Shown: one piece after another, positions 63,247 through 64,000 of the stretch
Position numbering within the stretch: position 1 is the stretch's first letter
Layout of the letters: every line of letters starts with the position of its first letter
DNA from: Cyanobacteria bacterium SIG28
Lineage (GTDB): Bacteria; Cyanobacteriota; Vampirovibrionia; Gastranaerophilales; Gastranaerophilaceae
DNA length: 64,000 nt
Assembly (NCBI GenBank): GCA_015152525.1
Contig: SUTU01000001.1
Location: 101,240-165,239, forward strand
Direction of reading: 5' to 3'
Translations under genes and position numbers: made by a program
The notes under the pieces: model-generated
Database searches by the model: none
Seen by the model: the letters and a program-made list of their open reading frames with translations, nothing else
Told to the model about the DNA's origin: nothing

Positions 63247-64000
63247 ATGAGAAGTTTCAAGGATTTGTCACCGATAGTTAAGTGGGCGGGTGGAAAAGAG
63301 CAAGAATTAAAGTATATTCTTCCTAATATGCCATCGGCTTTTTCTCGTTTTATTGAGCCTTTTGTTGGTGGTGGTGCAGTTTATTTTTCAATGAATAGCA
63401 AAGACTTGGTGATTAATGATAAATCTCCTGAGCTAACAAATTTATATAATAATGTTAAGTATCACAATTCGGATTTCGTTCAAAAACTCCAAAATATTTA
63501 TAATGCTTGGACTTCTTTAGAATACGTTTTAGATAAAAATATAAAATTCTTTAATGAAACCTATACGAAGTTTAAAACAAATAAAATTTCTAAAGATGAA
63601 TTAAAAGTCGTAATCGCAACTTTTATTACAGATAAAGAAAAATGTTTTAAACAAATCCTTAAGGGGAATTTGAATAAACAATATCAAATTTTCTTAAATG
63701 AATTAATTCGCAACATAAGTTCTAAATTAATTAGAATGGCTGAATTGGAACAACAAAAAGGGGATTTACCTCAAAAGGATATTTATGACAATTTTGAGTG
63801 TGCGCTAAAAGGCTCTTTTTATATGTTCATAAGAGCTTTATATAATCAAAATCAAACTCAAAATAGTGAATACTTCTACTTTATTAGAGAATACTGTTAT
63901 TCTTCAATGTTTAGGTATAATGCCAATGGTGAATTTAATGTTCCTTATGGCGGAATCTCGTACAATCGTAAAAACTTCCAAAGAAAAATTGATTATATAA
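63247..64000 (+). CDS. Adenine-specific DNA methyltransferase (D12/Dam class), 3' end cut
   Basis: This frame is absent from the ORF track because it runs off the right edge. It starts MRSFKDLSPIVKWAGGKEQE, with the SAM motif FIEPFVGGGAVYF and later VINDKSPELTNLYNNV, typical of the D12 class N6-adenine methyltransferases. The (D/N)PPY site is beyond the edge. RYNANGEFNVPYGG fits the family's pre-catalytic loop. It probably belongs to a restriction-modification or orphan Dam-type gene. It is divergent from the Gabija-like genes, 139 bp away. Confidence 0.85.
   Translation, partial: MRSFKDLSPIVKWAGGKEQELKYILPNMPSAFSRFIEPFVGGGAVYFSMNSKDLVINDKSPELTNLYNNVKYHNSDFVQKLQNIYNAWTSLEYVLDKNIKFFNETYTKFKTNKISKDELKVVIATFITDKEKCFKQILKGNLNKQYQIFLNELIRNISSKLIRMAELEQQKGDLPQKDIYDNFECALKGSFYMFIRALYNQNQTQNSEYFYFIREYCYSSMFRYNANGEFNVPYGGISYNRKNFQRKIDYI

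Noticed and set aside
1-64000. CRISPR array or cas genes
   Set aside because: No regularly spaced short repeats with unique spacers were found; the array at 37.3-37.9 kb has long units and internal palindromes.

Overview
The window is an AT-rich Gram-negative bacterial chromosome segment. Kdo-lipopolysaccharide genes (kdsB, kdsC), a glycosyltransferase cluster and several lipoproteins show an outer membrane. Many unknown proteins start with a short unstructured leader carrying a Ser/Ala-Phe-Lys/Gly-type motif. Several promoters carry a direct repeat matching the cyanobacterial HLR1 (RpaB) consensus. From general knowledge I infer a non-photosynthetic cyanobacterial relative (Vampirovibrionia/Melainabacteria, probably the gut order Gastranaerophilales). 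No rRNA or marker gene in the window proves this.

Layout. 1-10 kb: a truncated membrane protein, leuC, a small membrane protein, then a coupled three-gene cluster (two related unknown membrane-associated proteins and a divergent GH13 amylase-like protein), a 59-aa gene missing from the ORF track, and a SpoIID/LytB-like protein. 10-19 kb: kdsC-comEC-mnmG on the minus strand, a divergent protein weakly resembling RelA/SpoT, and the real rsh gene. 18.8-23 kb: gcvT-gcvH-gcvPA and a CNT nucleoside transporter; gcvPB is absent. 23-28 kb: a DUF262-like protein paired with a winged-helix protein, and a tightly overlapping HEAT-repeat/queC/DUF366/SPOR operon. 28-37 kb: an oligopeptide ABC transporter without its ATPases, four glycosyltransferase-type genes and a small membrane protein. 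37.2-37.9 kb: a gene-free, relatively GC-rich array of palindromic and direct repeats. 38-49 kb: kdsB, a methyltransferase, a lipoprotein, a TPR protein, glmS, a GNAT-like protein, tandem 5'-nucleotidase-like genes and ruvA.

49.2-59.1 kb is an integrative element in the 3' end of tRNA-Ser(UGA). It is bounded by a ~73-bp imperfect direct repeat of the tRNA 3' end plus its terminator. Paired GGGGACT repeats lie just inside both ends. The backbone is a tyrosine integrase with an inserted HTH, an XRE repressor, an excisionase-like HTH protein, a DUF3987-like protein and a TOPRIM primase. The cargo at the left end is a three-gene operon: a deoxyribosyltransferase-like/TPR protein, a ThsB-like TIR protein and a second TIR protein. 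This is the best candidate for an undescribed immune system. Right of the element is a Gabija-like pair (OLD-family ATPase/TOPRIM nuclease plus UvrD-like helicase) and a truncated adenine DNA methyltransferase, so the tRNA locus looks like a defence hotspot.

The second major signal is regulatory. Six promoters in front of lineage-type unknown genes share an HLR1-like repeat centred about 60-63 bp upstream of the predicted start, a GCAA(T-rich) element in place of a -35 box, and an ACTTTATATA-like -10 at fixed 12-nt spacing. This looks like one activator-controlled regulon.
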